Notes: generated by a model not told the origin, from the letters alone. A DNA stretch of 64,000 bases from Chitinophagaceae bacterium (GCA_947474435.1 CANJII010000005.1:61626-125625), one strand, 5' to 3'. Positions 1 to 10,240 are shown, counted from the first letter of the stretch. Translations and numbers: made by a program.

Positions 1-1
1 A

Positions 2-3000
2 TGGGATTTTGCAAATCTTCCGTTCAATACACAATCAACACTGGCAAATCCGAATTTTAATTATAATGATACAGGATGGATGGATGTAAGTTTAGTCGTA
101 TGCAATTTTGGTTGTTGCGATACTCTCACTTTAGATAATGCAATTCACATTATTCCACCGGTTGCAAAATTCACCGTTGAAAAAAATTGTGACCAACCAT
201 ATACACTGATTCTTCATGGTGGAAGTTCAATCGATGCTGATCTGTTTAGCTGGCAGGTTACTGGTGCCTCAGCTACTTCGCTGACCGACAGTTTAATTAC
301 CATCACTTATACATCAAGTGGGAGTTATCAAATCAAATTAACAGTTACTAATCTGGCAACCGGTTGTTCTGATCAAAAAGTTTTAACAGTTCAGATCAGA
401 GATGTTCAAGCCGGATTTACTGCTCCAACAACCGGATGTAAACCATTTAGTTTTTGTTTTACCAATACTTCAATTGATGCAACTTCTTACCAATGGTTGA
501 TAACAGATACCGTTGGTAATACGGTGTTCACTTCAACCTCAACTTCTCCTTGTCCAACATTAATTAATTCCGGCAAATATTCAGTAAGGCTAATTTCAAC
601 TGATGTAAATCAATGCCCCGATACTTTGTTCATGCAAAATTATATTACTGTTTATGGTACCAATATCGCTTTCACTGGTACACCTTTAAGTGGGTGTACA
701 CCTTTGAATGTTCAGTTTGCTGATAATTCAGTTTCGCCAAACTCATTTCCTGTTTTATGGAATTGGAATTTTGGTGACCCGGTTTCAAACCCACTGAATA
801 ATTCAATCATTTCAAATCCATCTCATAACTATAATCAGTCAGGATTATATTCTGTTACACTTATAATAACAGACAATCATGGTTGTGTTGATTCCTTGAA
901 AAAAGTAAATTATATAAAAGCACTTTCCCCTGTCATAGATTTTGGGGCAACTGCTACAAATGTTTGTCTCGGCGACCCTGCTTGTTTTTACAATAACACA
1001 ACGGGAAGCAGCACTTTATTATTTGCATGGAATTTTGGTGATGGATTCACTTCTTCATTGGCAACACCTTGTCATAATTATTCTGCTAACGGAAGTTACA
1101 ATGTTACATTAACTGCAACTGATACCTCAGGGTGTATTTCTACCCTGACAGATTCTGCTTCAGTTCTTGTTAGTATGCCAGCAGCTTTATTCATTGCAGA
1201 TACAACCAATTCAACTTGCCCGCCACTTGCAGTTCAGTTCAGCAATCTATCAACCAACATTGACAGTGCAACAACTTATCTCTGGAATTTTGGTGATGGA
1301 AATACTTCATCCATTCAAAATCCATTTCACACATATAACATTGCAGGAACTTACGATGTGAGTTTAATTGTAACCGATGGAAATGGTTGCAGCGATACAA
1401 TTTTATTATCCGATTATATTTCTATCAGCGGACCTACGGGAAGCACTGCATCCATTATCGGAGCAGGTTGCATTCCGTTGAATGCCTGCTTTCAGGCAAT
1501 TTCAAATAATGCGATAAGTTTTGTCTGGAATTTTGGTGATGGAACTGTTTTAACAAGCACACTTGATTCTGTCTGTTATACTTATTCAACACCTGGAATT
1601 TTTTATCCGGAAGTAATATTAAGTGATGGATTAGGATGTACTGTTTCTATTCCCCTCGATACAGTTGTAGTTGGAACACCGGATGTAAATTTCGGAATCA
1701 CCCCGAATCCGCTTTGCGATGGTGGTTTAGTTTTTTTTACTGATTCAACTTTTTCTTCAGTACAAATTTCACAATGGAACTGGAACTTCGGCGATGCCAC
1801 AAGCGGCGTTAATAATATTTCATCATTACAAAATCCTTCGCACAATTATTCTTCGCCTGGAATTTATTCAGTAACACTTGATGTTTTAACGAGCCTTGGT
1901 TGCAGCGGACAATTTATTGATACTGTGTATGTTTTTGCGTCACCACAAGCTGTATTTTCAATGGACGATTCTACTGTTTGCCCAAATCAACCTGTTGCAT
2001 TCAAAGATATTTCCATGGGAGCTATCGTTTCATGGAACTGGAATTTTGGTGATCCATTGAGCGGTATTAATAATGCTTCTGCGCTTCAGTATCCTGTTCA
2101 TACTTATCAGTTACCTGCAATTTATACTGCAACCTTAATTGTTCAATCAATCAACGGATGTTCCGATTCTACCACAAATATTATTACTGTTGTAAGTAAT
2201 CCTGTTGCGACTGCAGGACCTGATGCGGTAATTTGTTTGAACACATCTGCTTCGTTAAATGCAAGTGGCGGCATAATTTTTAACTGGTCACCTTCACTCG
2301 GCTTAAATGATTCAACACTATTTAATCCGCTTGCTTCACCTTCTGTCAATACAACTTATACTTTAATTGTAACCGATATAAATGGATGTACTGCAACTGA
2401 TAATGTAATTGTAAATGTTAATTTACTTCCACTTGTTATTGCCATTCCTGATACAACTGTATGCCCCGGTCAAAATATTCAACTGCAGGCAAGCGGAGCA
2501 ATCACTTACACATGGTCACCATTAAATAATCTGAACAATGGTGGAATTGCAAATCCAATATGTACTGCAATTTCTACAACAAATTATTCTGTAACAGGTG
2601 TTGATGCCAATGGATGTTCAAACTCCTCATCAATAACTATTAATTTATTTTCTGCTGCCATTGCCAACTCAGGAACCGACACTGCAATTTGTATTGGGAG
2701 TTCAGTTCAACTAAATGGAACAGGAGGAGCTGCATACAGTTGGTCTCCATCAACCAATCTTGATAGTTCAACTGTTTTTAATCCAACATCAAATCCAATT
2801 TCTACAACAACTTATACTTTAAATATTACAGATGCGAATGGTTGCACTGCCTCCGATGATGTGGTAATCATAATAAATCCATTGCCAGTAGTTGATGCAG
2901 GTGCTGATGTACAAATTTGTTTTCAAACAAGTGCATTGCTAACTGCGACAGGTGCATCACAATATTTATGGAATCCTTCGCTTACACTTAATGCTTCAAC

Positions 3001-3853
3001 AGGTTCATCAGTAAATGCTTCACCTGATTCATTAACTGTTTACACAGTTATAGGAACCGATGTGAATGGCTGCAGTGCGCAGGATTCTGTTTCTGTTTTT
3101 GTGTTCCAACAATTAAATGCTGTTGCCGGAAATGGCGGAAGTATTTGTGTTGGAGGTGTATTACAATTAAATGTTTTCGGAGGTAACCAATATGTATGGT
3201 CACCTTCAAACAGTTTAGATAATCCGTTTTCGCCAACTCCGTTTGCTTCTCCGCTTCAAACCACAACTTATACTGTAATTGTATCGGATGGTATTTGTGA
3301 TGTTGATACTTTAAACATTGTTGTCAATGTCAATCAATCGCCGTATTGCAATGCAGGAAATGACTTTGAAGTTCCTGCCGGAACCCAAATTCAATTGAGC
3401 GGAGTTGCAACACCATTTGCAACTTATAGCTGGAGTCCATCGGATGGACTGAGTTGTACGGATTGTTTAAACCCAACCGTAAGTGCATCAATAAATACAA
3501 CCTACACACTCACTACCACCTCAGCGGATGGATGTAAGAGCGAGGATAACATGATGATAAAAGTTGCCTGTCCCGATGACTTGTTGTTTGTGCCAAATGC
3601 TTTCACTCCCAATGGCGATAGTCGTAATGAAAAATTCAGAGTGCGTTCGGTTGGTATAAAGGAGCTGAATTATTTCAAAATATATAATCGCTGGGGGCAG
3701 CTGGTTTGGGAAACTTCAGATCTGAATGATGGATGGGACGGAACTTTCAATGGTATAAAAATGCCTCCGGGCGTGTATGTGTACTATTTACAGGCACTAT
3801 GCTCCGGAGGACAAAACATTAATAAAAAGGGAAACATTACAGTAATTAGATAG
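2..3853 (+). CDS. Giant PKD/Ig-repeat surface protein, T9SS type B sorting domain (5' end outside window)
   Basis: The frame is open from base 2, so this is the 3' part of a larger gene; the ATG at 80 is internal and lies inside a PKD-like module (the residues before it begin WDFANLPF). Six clear PKD modules carry WNFGD motifs near 760, 1029, 1283, 1527, 1780 and 2040. They are followed by six Ig/SprB-like modules of about 76 residues (228-base period) with WSPS-like motifs near 2284, 2513, 2741, 2969, 3196 and 3430, each ending in a TTTYT...DxNGC pattern. The last 90 or so residues (FVPNAFTPNGD, YNRWGQ, DGWDGTFNG, PPGVYVYY) form the gliding-motility CHU_C/type B sorting domain. The protein is inferred to be an exported adhesin or matrix protein. 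The porP/sprF-like gene 41 bases downstream is the usual partner of type B cargo. Substrate unknown. Confidence 0.9.
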   Translation, partial: WDFANLPFNTQSTLANPNFNYNDTGWMDVSLVVCNFGCCDTLTLDNAIHIIPPVAKFTVEKNCDQPYTLILHGGSSIDADLFSWQVTGASATSLTDSLITITYTSSGSYQIKLTVTNLATGCSDQKVLTVQIRDVQAGFTAPTTGCKPFSFCFTNTSIDATSYQWLITDTVGNTVFTSTSTSPCPTLINSGKYSVRLISTDVNQCPDTLFMQNYITVYGTNIAFTGTPLSGCTPLNVQFADNSVSPNSFPVLWNWNFGDPVSNPLNNSIISNPSHNYNQSGLYSVTLIITDNHGCVDSLKKVNYIKALSPVIDFGATATNVCLGDPACFYNNTTGSSTLLFAWNFGDGFTSSLATPCHNYSANGSYNVTLTATDTSGCISTLTDSASVLVSMPAALFIADTTNSTCPPLAVQFSNLSTNIDSATTYLWNFGDGNTSSIQNPFHTYNIAGTYDVSLIVTDGNGCSDTILLSDYISISGPTGSTASIIGAGCIPLNACFQAISNNAISFVWNFGDGTVLTSTLDSVCYTYSTPGIFYPEVILSDGLGCTVSIPLDTVVVGTPDVNFGITPNPLCDGGLVFFTDSTFSSVQISQWNWNFGDATSGVNNISSLQNPSHNYSSPGIYSVTLDVLTSLGCSGQFIDTVYVFASPQAVFSMDDSTVCPNQPVAFKDISMGAIVSWNWNFGDPLSGINNASALQYPVHTYQLPAIYTATLIVQSINGCSDSTTNIITVVSNPVATAGPDAVICLNTSASLNASGGIIFNWSPSLGLNDSTLFNPLASPSVNTTYTLIVTDINGCTATDNVIVNVNLLPLVIAIPDTTVCPGQNIQLQASGAITYTWSPLNNLNNGGIANPICTAISTTNYSVTGVDANGCSNSSSITINLFSAAIANSGTDTAICIGSSVQLNGTGGAAYSWSPSTNLDSSTVFNPTSNPISTTTYTLNITDANGCTASDDVVIIINPLPVVDAGADVQICFQTSALLTATGASQYLWNPSLTLNASTGSSVNASPDSLTVYTVIGTDVNGCSAQDSVSVFVFQQLNAVAGNGGSICVGGVLQLNVFGGNQYVWSPSNSLDNPFSPTPFASPLQTTTYTVIVSDGICDVDTLNIVVNVNQSPYCNAGNDFEVPAGTQIQLSGVATPFATYSWSPSDGLSCTDCLNPTVSASINTTYTLTTTSADGCKSEDNMMIKVACPDDLLFVPNAFTPNGDSRNEKFRVRSVGIKELNYFKIYNRWGQLVWETSDLNDGWDGTFNGIKMPPGVYVYYLQALCSGGQNINKKGNITVIR

Positions 3854-3894
3854 TAAAGCATGAAAATGATTTTTCACCACTTAAATCCTGTAGC

Positions 3895-4887
3895 ATGAAA
3901 AAGATTTACACAGTCTTGCTTCTCAGCTTCATGGTGTTCGGCACCAAAGCTCAGGATATTCACTTCTCGCAGTTTTATGCTGCTCCTTTATACATGAACC
4001 CGGCTAAGACCGGTTTCTTCAATGGTAACTACCGAATGACTGCGATCTATAGAAATCAATGGCGAAGTGTAACAGTACCATATCAAACCATTAGTGGTTC
4101 GTTGGATTTCAGTATTCCAACCGGATTTAACAATAAAGATTTATTCGGAATCGGAATGATGGCTTTTTCTGATCGTGCCGGCGATTCACATTTTACAACC
4201 AATATGTTTGAAGGCTCTGTTGCTTACAATAAATCACTGGATCGCTGGGGAAGATCGTATCTCGGGCTTGGCATTCAGGCAGGATACATAAACAGTTTTC
4301 TTGATTACACTTATCTCAGCTTCGACGAAAATTTTGAAGGCGGAAATACCACTGAAAACTTTGCTTATAACACTGCAGGATATGTTGATGTGAACGCAGG
4401 TATCGAATACAATTACATGCCGAATAAATTTTCGAATGTGAATTTCGGTTTCAATGTATCGCACATTAATAAACCCGCACAAACTTTTATGAATGATATT
4501 TCGTCGTTTGTGCCTCGCAAATATGTTGGAAGTTTTGGTGCCACATTGCCCATTGCATCCATGGCTGCCATCTATCCGAAAATTGCTTACAGCATTCAGG
4601 GGCCGCATCAGGAGTTGGTGTTTGGCGCCTTTGGAAAAATTGCAGTTGATAAAAGAAAAGGTCAGGAGAAATCAACCTACTTCGGCGTACTGAACCGGTG
4701 GAAAGATGCCGTGATTTTTGTTGCCCGAATGGACATTGATCAGATTTCATTTACCTTCTCCTATGACTTAAATTATTCGAAACTGGCTAAAGTGAGTCAC
4801 GCGCAGGGGGGGCCTGAAATTGCCATTCAATACATTGGTTCAATACCATCGTTTAAGAAAAATAAAGTGTACTGCCCGCACTTTTAA
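3895..4887 (+). CDS. PorP/SprF family type IX secretion outer membrane protein
   Basis: This 330-residue protein starts with a signal peptide (cleavage after FGTKAQ) followed by the family hallmark DIHFSQFYAAPLYMNPAKTG, then Tyr/Phe-rich beta-strand segments typical of a 14-strand-type barrel. PorP/SprF proteins are outer membrane proteins that assist secretion or surface anchoring of specific T9SS cargo, as SprF does for SprB. It lies 41 bases after the giant type B cargo gene and is followed by a strong terminator, so the two probably form the end of one transcript. Family assignment is secure; pairing with the upstream adhesin is inference from context. Confidence 0.93.
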   Translation: MKKIYTVLLLSFMVFGTKAQDIHFSQFYAAPLYMNPAKTGFFNGNYRMTAIYRNQWRSVTVPYQTISGSLDFSIPTGFNNKDLFGIGMMAFSDRAGDSHFTTNMFEGSVAYNKSLDRWGRSYLGLGIQAGYINSFLDYTYLSFDENFEGGNTTENFAYNTAGYVDVNAGIEYNYMPNKFSNVNFGFNVSHINKPAQTFMNDISSFVPRKYVGSFGATLPIASMAAIYPKIAYSIQGPHQELVFGAFGKIAVDKRKGQEKSTYFGVLNRWKDAVIFVARMDIDQISFTFSYDLNYSKLAKVSHAQGGPEIAIQYIGSIPSFKKNKVYCPHF

Positions 4888-4947
4888 GCGGAATAAAGAA
4901 ACCCTAAAAACAAGGTTGACAGCAACGGCAAATTAATCCGGTGCTAT

Positions 4948-4980
4948 GGGCTGCATGTGGTGTGCAGCCCTTTTTTATTT
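4948..4980 (+). terminator. Rho-independent terminator after porP/sprF-like gene
   Basis: An 8-bp stem (arm GGGCTGCA at 4948-4955, complement at 4963-4970) with a 7-base loop is followed directly by six T. It closes the adhesin-porP/sprF transcript. Confidence 0.85.
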
Positions 4981-5018
4981 TACAGAAATTTATAAATACT
5001 TTTTTCTGCACCGAATGA

Positions 5019-6035
5019 ATGACACCTTTGTTAAAATTTAATGGAGTGTTTGAAAGGAATATTGAGAATAAAATATTTTCTGTTGAGAACGAGCAACAGT
5101 TCGAACAGCTGGCGTTAGAAATATTTCAGGTTCAGGCTGTGCAAAATAAAATCTATAAAGAGTTTATTGAAAAGCTGAATATTAATGTGAGTGAAGTTCG
5201 TTCATTGCAACAGATTCCGTTTTTGCCAATTGAATTTTTTAAAACACATGAAGTGATAACCGGTGAGTTTATTCCGGAAGCAGTTTTCAAAAGCAGTGGA
5301 ACAACCGGAATGGAAACAAGCACCCATCTTGTTAAAGACCTTTCACTTTATGAAAAAAGTTTCTTCACCAATTTTAATAATTGTTTTGGGGCATGCGAAG
5401 ATTATACTTTCCTCGCCCTGCTTCCATCGTACCTTGAACGAAATGATTCATCATTAATTTATATGATGAAAAAATTAACTGAACGCTCGAATGACAGTCG
5501 TTCAGGATTTTATCTGAACGCGACAGCCGATTTGATTGAATTGCTTTCCCGACTGAATTCAGAAACCAAAAAACATATTTTAGTTGGTGTGACATTCGCA
5601 TTGCTTGATTTTCCCAATCAAGTTCAAACTGATTTTCCGCAAACAATTGTTATGGAAACCGGAGGAATGAAGGGAAGAAAAAAGGAAATGATTCGCGAAG
5701 AGGTACATGCTGAACTGAAAAATAAATTCGGAGTGAAAACAATTTATTCAGAATACGGAATGACTGAATTGCTATCGCAAGCCTATTCAAAAGGCGATGT
5801 AAATTATTTTACACCGCCGTGGATGAAAGTTATTATCCGTGAACCGAACGACCCGTTGGAAATTCTTTCACCAACTCAGGCTGGTGCTATAAATATTATT
5901 GACCTCGCAAACATTCATTCATGCTCATTCATTGCTACTGATGATTTAGGAAAAATAAATGCTGATGGAAGTTTTTCGGTTTCAGGAAGAATGGATAGCA
6001 GCGATGTAAGAGGGTGCAATTTACTGGTGGTTTGA
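5019..6035 (+). CDS. LuxE-like acyl-protein synthetase / acyltransferase
   Basis: This 338-residue protein matches the LuxE family of the ANL adenylating superfamily. The diagnostic P-loop-like motif KSSGTTG lies near residue 90, and YSEYGMTELLSQAYS near residue 245 is the second conserved block. LuxE enzymes activate fatty acids as acyl-AMP and pass the acyl group to a protein or reductase partner. No luxC, luxD or acyl carrier gene is nearby, so the substrate cannot be inferred. It stands alone between two hairpin terminators. An overlapping out-of-frame ATG lies 4 bases upstream; the chosen start gives the full family length. No Shine-Dalgarno is visible, as usual for this phylum. Confidence 0.8.
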   Translation: MTPLLKFNGVFERNIENKIFSVENEQQFEQLALEIFQVQAVQNKIYKEFIEKLNINVSEVRSLQQIPFLPIEFFKTHEVITGEFIPEAVFKSSGTTGMETSTHLVKDLSLYEKSFFTNFNNCFGACEDYTFLALLPSYLERNDSSLIYMMKKLTERSNDSRSGFYLNATADLIELLSRLNSETKKHILVGVTFALLDFPNQVQTDFPQTIVMETGGMKGRKKEMIREEVHAELKNKFGVKTIYSEYGMTELLSQAYSKGDVNYFTPPWMKVIIREPNDPLEILSPTQAGAINIIDLANIHSCSFIATDDLGKINADGSFSVSGRMDSSDVRGCNLLVV

Positions 6036-6110
6036 TTGGGTGAATTATTAATAGCATTGGATTAATCTATCGGTGAAATATTTTCAATTCATGAAGTGTG
6101 TAAAATAAAA

Positions 6111-6136
6111 AGAGCGGGAAAATATTTTCCCGCTCT
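6111..6136. terminator. Bidirectional terminator, perfect 13-bp palindrome
   Basis: The 26 bases are a perfect inverted repeat (arm AGAGCGGGAAAAT, no loop), A-rich on the left and followed by A/T sequence on the right. It lies between the convergent 3' ends of the luxE-like gene and the minus-strand lipoprotein gene and can serve both. Confidence 0.8.
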
Positions 6137-6165
6137 TCAAAAAATTGTTATTTAATTATCTGCAA

Positions 6166-7104
6166 TCAATAACTCAGTATCACTGATGATACATTGCCAT
6201 TGCTATCGGTCCAACTCACTTTATATCCATAACCGCAAAGCAGGGTTGATGCATTGCCTTGTTGGTCAACACCAAGTGTTAAAGTAAAATCGCCAACGCT
6301 TAAATGATGCACCAGCTCTCCGCTGTTTGGTCGCCACAATCCGCAATAAGTATTGGAAAGAATTGGTGTGTTATAATAGGTGGTAAAATCCATTCCGTAA
6401 CGATTAACTCCCCATGAATCAACAGTGGTGAAACCATTTAACGAAGTATCGCCAACTGCAGTAAAAGTTAATTTGGTATCGGTTAATGTATAGCTCCACT
6501 CGGTAGTGCGGGCGCTGTTCCAGACAGAAGTTGATCCATCATCAAAAACCACATTGATGTTAAAGGCACGCTCACGGTATTTTAAAGTACTGGTGCCGAA
6601 ATAAAAACCAATCCAGTTATTGCCATTCAGGTTTTTTAAAGTTTTTACTCCGTTAAACTTGATTGACTTGTTATCCGACATGCGAACAATTTTATAATCG
6701 ATGTAAGTCAAAGTCAAAACCGCGCCTACATCGCTCCACAAATTTCCGGCGGTCAGTTCCACTTTAATTTGACCTGAACGGGTGCACGATGGACTGAAGC
6801 AAGGAGTAACTCCATCAAAATTGAAAAGCAAAATTTTCTGTGCTATTTGTGAAGAGTCAATGGTAACACCACACATGGGGCTCGAATAAGTTTGTTCCGC
6901 TTTTCCGAATGCAGGTATATCACCTAACGCGCCGTTAATATCCTGATCGGCACGATCTGATTCTGCTTTGTAGTAGTTGGCATCAGTATTAAACTGCTCC
7001 ACCTGCGGATCCAGCTTTTCGTTCTTGTCTTTTTTACAAGATGAAAAAATTCCTGCAACCGATAAACCAAGTATCAGTGCGAAGGCAAATTTCTGTTTGT
7101 TCAT
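6166..7104 (-). CDS. Lipoprotein of unknown function
   Basis: The 312 residues begin with a lipoprotein signal peptide (lipobox IFSSC, Cys 23) followed by KKDKNEK, a charged tether common in Bacteroidota lipoproteins. The mature part is rich in Thr, Ser, Asn and aromatic residues with alternating patterns suggesting all-beta structure; two cysteines in the segment PCFSPSC could form a disulfide. I do not recognise a named domain. It is transcribed in the same direction as the T9SS protein gene upstream (gap about 170 bases) and ends at a bidirectional hairpin. Location at the outer membrane, facing periplasm or surface, is inference. Confidence 0.7.
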   Translation of the reverse strand: MNKQKFAFALILGLSVAGIFSSCKKDKNEKLDPQVEQFNTDANYYKAESDRADQDINGALGDIPAFGKAEQTYSSPMCGVTIDSSQIAQKILLFNFDGVTPCFSPSCTRSGQIKVELTAGNLWSDVGAVLTLTYIDYKIVRMSDNKSIKFNGVKTLKNLNGNNWIGFYFGTSTLKYRERAFNINVVFDDGSTSVWNSARTTEWSYTLTDTKLTFTAVGDTSLNGFTTVDSWGVNRYGMDFTTYYNTPILSNTYCGLWRPNSGELVHHLSVGDFTLTLGVDQQGNASTLLCGYGYKVSWTDSNGNVSSVILSY

Positions 7105-7275
7105 TTTATTGATTTTTATTTTTTGCTGTTTTCAAAAATAATTCCAAAAGTTCATTTGCCAGTAAAACGAACATTAACACCGGATTGTTGTGTGGTCAAT
7201 ATTTTAGTGATATGCACCAATCTGTCATTCGCTTCTTTTTGGTGCCGGTTACTTAGTGAGGTTGAGGTGCCAAAT

Positions 7276-9174
7276 TCATTCCTTCACCATCTTCCCAACT
7301 CGCCACCCATCATTGGTTTGTACACGCAACAAATAAATACCTTGTGGTAGTTTACTTATATCGATAGTCATGTCATTGCGAGTATTCGCACCGGCTGATC
7401 GTTGCAATTTCAACATTTGCATTCCTAACAAATTTGAAACTATAACCTTCTGTATATTTTCTGCTGTAATATTTACAGTTTCATTTGCTGGATTTGGATA
7501 AATCTGTAATCTGTAATCTTCAATCTGTAATTGATTTATTCCAGTATAATTCACACACTCCGTTGTATCGCTGCAATTACCGTTTGTAATTATAGTAGCA
7601 TAGTTTCCTGATGTGCTTGGTATGTATGTATTGTTTGTAGCTCCGCTTATTTGTTGGTTTGTGTTGCAATCAAACCACTGCATGTTTCCATTACCACTTG
7701 CGGTAAGAGTATCATTTGAAATACTGATTGCTGCATTAATGCTTGTTACATTTAATACAAGAGTGATTAATGAATCGCAATTACTTGCATTGCTTAAAGT
7801 ATCATAATAAGTTCCTGCACTTGTAATAATATTTCCATTGAAGTTATAATTATCTCCATCACAAATGCTTTGAGTAATAGATGAAAATGATTGCTGATTT
7901 ATTGTAAGTGTTAAAACAACTATTGAATCTGCACCATTTGTTGCCGTTAGAGTATCTAGATATTCTCCTGATGAATCAAGCAAGATTCCATTAAAATCAT
8001 AAACCTCTCCGGTGCAAATTCCAATGCTGATATTATTTGTAACAGGTAATAAAGTTGGGTCATAACGAGCTACAAAACCTGTATATATAAAAGGAAATGG
8101 ATCAATAAATGGGAATATTCCACCTGCATAGACATTGCCATTATAATTGGTAATTGTTCGTACATCATTTGAAGGACCATAACCCATTCCAAAAAAACTT
8201 GTATCGTTATAATAATTAATTTCATTATCGGGAGGACCTAAAACAAGACAAGGTCCACCAATATAAAGCAATTCATTAAAAACATGCAATGCATTTACTT
8301 CAGCGAAATAAGAATTTACCCCTGTCCATGTTCCTCCTTGAGACCAAAGTAGATTTGTTCCACTGCTAATTGTTATATCCCCGCCCCCGGCATATAATTT
8401 TCCATGATAAGAAGCGAGAGATTTAATGTAATCACTAAAATTTCCCATTGTTCCAATTCCTGTACCTATGGCTGTCCATAGTGTTCCATCCCACTGTCCT
8501 ATGTTCTTACAATAAATGCCATCTATATTTTCAAAAAAACCTCCAACTACTAACTTATCATTGTGTACACACATGGCATCTATATATCCACCTCCTAAAC
8601 CGCCACCTACCGGCACAAAATCTGCTCCGTTCCATTTGGCGATACCATTCATTGGAATCCATGGATTACCTATACCCGGTTGTTTGTAAGCTGAAAAAGC
8701 ACCTGCTGCGTATAATGTATCGTGATAAATACAAAGTGCATTAACTTCATCATTAAATGTTCCTATGGCCGTAATCAAGCTATCTTCCATGTTTAACATG
8801 CTTACCCCACCGGAACTGACCATCAGTGCTTTCGTTCCAATTGCGACCATGCTGTCAAATTGAAGCAGAGAAGTGATTTCAGTTGAACTACTGGTACCAT
8901 ATCCAATTGCAAAAGTGATACCTGCGTGTCTGTAAAAAGGATTCCATGCATATCCATCCCAGTATGCAATATTATTAACTGTGTCGCCTGTAGTTGTTTC
9001 AGTAAATCTTCCTCCGGCCCATAAAATATTATGAATCGTATCATTACACAAGGCATTTACTCTGTCGGACTGACTACCACTTTCAAATCCCCCATTTAAT
9101 GGATACCAGGATTGACTAAAACCTTCAACAAAAAATAAAATCAGAAATGAAATGAAAAGAATTGTTTTTTTCAT
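7276..9174 (-). CDS. Secreted propeller-like repeat protein, T9SS type A sorting domain
   Basis: 632 residues. A signal peptide ends at VEGFSQS. Residues about 20-360 hold repeats of the pattern (Y/W)AGGxF...IAxWDGxxW, typical of beta-propeller-like T9SS cargo. Residues about 385-480 hold two copies of a module with ICxGxxYxFNG...YxDTL...DS. An Ig-like segment follows, and the C-terminus (IYPNPANETVNI ... LPQGIYLLRVQTNDGW) is a type A sorting domain, which is cleaved during secretion. A paralogue with the same repeats and a similar tail is encoded at 26733-28106. The bases around 7495-7525 encoding LQIEDYRLQIYPNP are a run of GATTACAGATT-like repeats. Function beyond surface exposure is unknown. 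Confidence 0.85.
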   Translation of the reverse strand: MKKTILFISFLILFFVEGFSQSWYPLNGGFESGSQSDRVNALCNDTIHNILWAGGRFTETTTGDTVNNIAYWDGYAWNPFYRHAGITFAIGYGTSSSTEITSLLQFDSMVAIGTKALMVSSGGVSMLNMEDSLITAIGTFNDEVNALCIYHDTLYAAGAFSAYKQPGIGNPWIPMNGIAKWNGADFVPVGGGLGGGYIDAMCVHNDKLVVGGFFENIDGIYCKNIGQWDGTLWTAIGTGIGTMGNFSDYIKSLASYHGKLYAGGGDITISSGTNLLWSQGGTWTGVNSYFAEVNALHVFNELLYIGGPCLVLGPPDNEINYYNDTSFFGMGYGPSNDVRTITNYNGNVYAGGIFPFIDPFPFIYTGFVARYDPTLLPVTNNISIGICTGEVYDFNGILLDSSGEYLDTLTATNGADSIVVLTLTINQQSFSSITQSICDGDNYNFNGNIITSAGTYYDTLSNASNCDSLITLVLNVTSINAAISISNDTLTASGNGNMQWFDCNTNQQISGATNNTYIPSTSGNYATIITNGNCSDTTECVNYTGINQLQIEDYRLQIYPNPANETVNITAENIQKVIVSNLLGMQMLKLQRSAGANTRNDMTIDISKLPQGIYLLRVQTNDGWRVGKMVKE

Positions 9175-9304
9175 CGCGCAATAAATAAATTAATGGTTTT
9201 CTGATTTTCTGCACCCCATAATCGTAACATGTATAACCCATTTTCGCTCTTATTGGTATTCCACATTTTCATCGCTCAACAAATATAAACAACCCAAGCC
9301 TGTG

Positions 9305-9323
9305 TCTGGTGTTTTCACCAACA
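9305..9323. repeat. Copy of GGTGAAAACACC palindromic repeat
   Basis: On the minus strand this reads as a short palindrome with arms TGGTG/CACCA around AAAA, flanked by TGT-like bases. Sixteen bases (GTTGGTGAAAACACCA) are identical to the palindrome inside pyrD at 42976-43001. It lies in the 223-base gap between divergent genes. It looks like a dispersed palindromic repeat rather than an operator, because the other copy is within a coding region. Confidence 0.5.
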
Positions 9324-9397
9324 TGAATTATAATGCTTAGCTGTCAGTTTTATGCAATGTGTTTTGGATATTTAGATTTACGGCAACAAAATAAATT

Positions 9398-10240
9398 ATG
9401 AAACTCATTGCAGATTCCGGCTCTACCAAAACAACCTGGGTGTTGATTGATGATAATCAAACACAAAAACAATTCAGTTCCGAAGGATACAATCCATTCT
9501 TTATAAAAACTCCTGCTATAATAGAATCCATAAAAAAAAGTTTGCCTGGAGAAATTAAAACAGATTTAATTTCTGAAATTCATTTTTATGGTTCGGGAGT
9601 TTCGAATACAGAGAATGTGAAAATCATCAGCGATGCCTTTGAAGTTTGTTTTCCAAAAGCCAATTGTTTTATTGAACATGATTTACTGGCTGCATGCAGG
9701 GCATTATTGCAGAAAGAAAAAGGGTTTGCTGCAATACTCGGAACAGGAACCAACACTGCAATTTACAATGGACACGATGTTGAGTTAAATATTGATTCGC
9801 TCGGATATGCATTAGGCGACGAAGGCAGCGGAAGTTACATCGGAAGATTATTGCTGCGCAATTACCTGCGTGATTTTATGCCTGAAGAATTAGCCAAAAG
9901 TTTTCGTGCTCACTTTAAAACTGATAAGCTGGAGATACTACGAAGCATTTATGAAAAACCTTTACCAAACAGATTTCTTGCTTCATATGCTTCCTTCACT
10001 ACTCACCATATTTCTCATCCGTTTGTTTTGAATATTGTGCAAGAAGCATTTCATGATTTTTTTGAAAACATTGTTTCGCATTATCCGGATTATACTTCAT
10101 ACGAATTCAATTGTGTCGGAAGCATTGCTTTTCATTTGAAAGATCTGTTAAGAGAAACCGCAACCGATTTCGGAATGAAGACCGGAAAAATTATTCAATC
10201 ACCGATTGATGAATTGGTGAAATTTCATTTAGAGAATTAA
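9398..10240 (+). CDS. BadF/BadG/BcrA/BcrD-type ATPase, N-acetylglucosamine kinase-like
   Basis: 280 residues with the actin-fold ATPase signatures in order: phosphate-1 motif ADSGSTKTTW (residues 5-14), ILGTGTNTAIY near residue 117, and LGYALGDEGSGSYIGR near 140, which is characteristic of the GlcNAc kinase branch of the BadF/BadG family in Bacteroidota. It probably phosphorylates GlcNAc or a related amino sugar in the cytoplasm, feeding cell-wall sugar recycling. Length fits the family. It is a single-gene unit facing away from the T9SS gene at 7276-9174 and converging on the MFS gene. The substrate is inferred from the family, not shown by context. Confidence 0.8.
   Translation: MKLIADSGSTKTTWVLIDDNQTQKQFSSEGYNPFFIKTPAIIESIKKSLPGEIKTDLISEIHFYGSGVSNTENVKIISDAFEVCFPKANCFIEHDLLAACRALLQKEKGFAAILGTGTNTAIYNGHDVELNIDSLGYALGDEGSGSYIGRLLLRNYLRDFMPEELAKSFRAHFKTDKLEILRSIYEKPLPNRFLASYASFTTHHISHPFVLNIVQEAFHDFFENIVSHYPDYTSYEFNCVGSIAFHLKDLLRETATDFGMKTGKIIQSPIDELVKFHLEN

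Noticed and set aside
5019..6035. A bioluminescence (lux) locus
   Set aside because: Only a luxE-like gene is present; no luxA, luxB, luxC or luxD nearby, and LuxE-like enzymes occur widely in this phylum.
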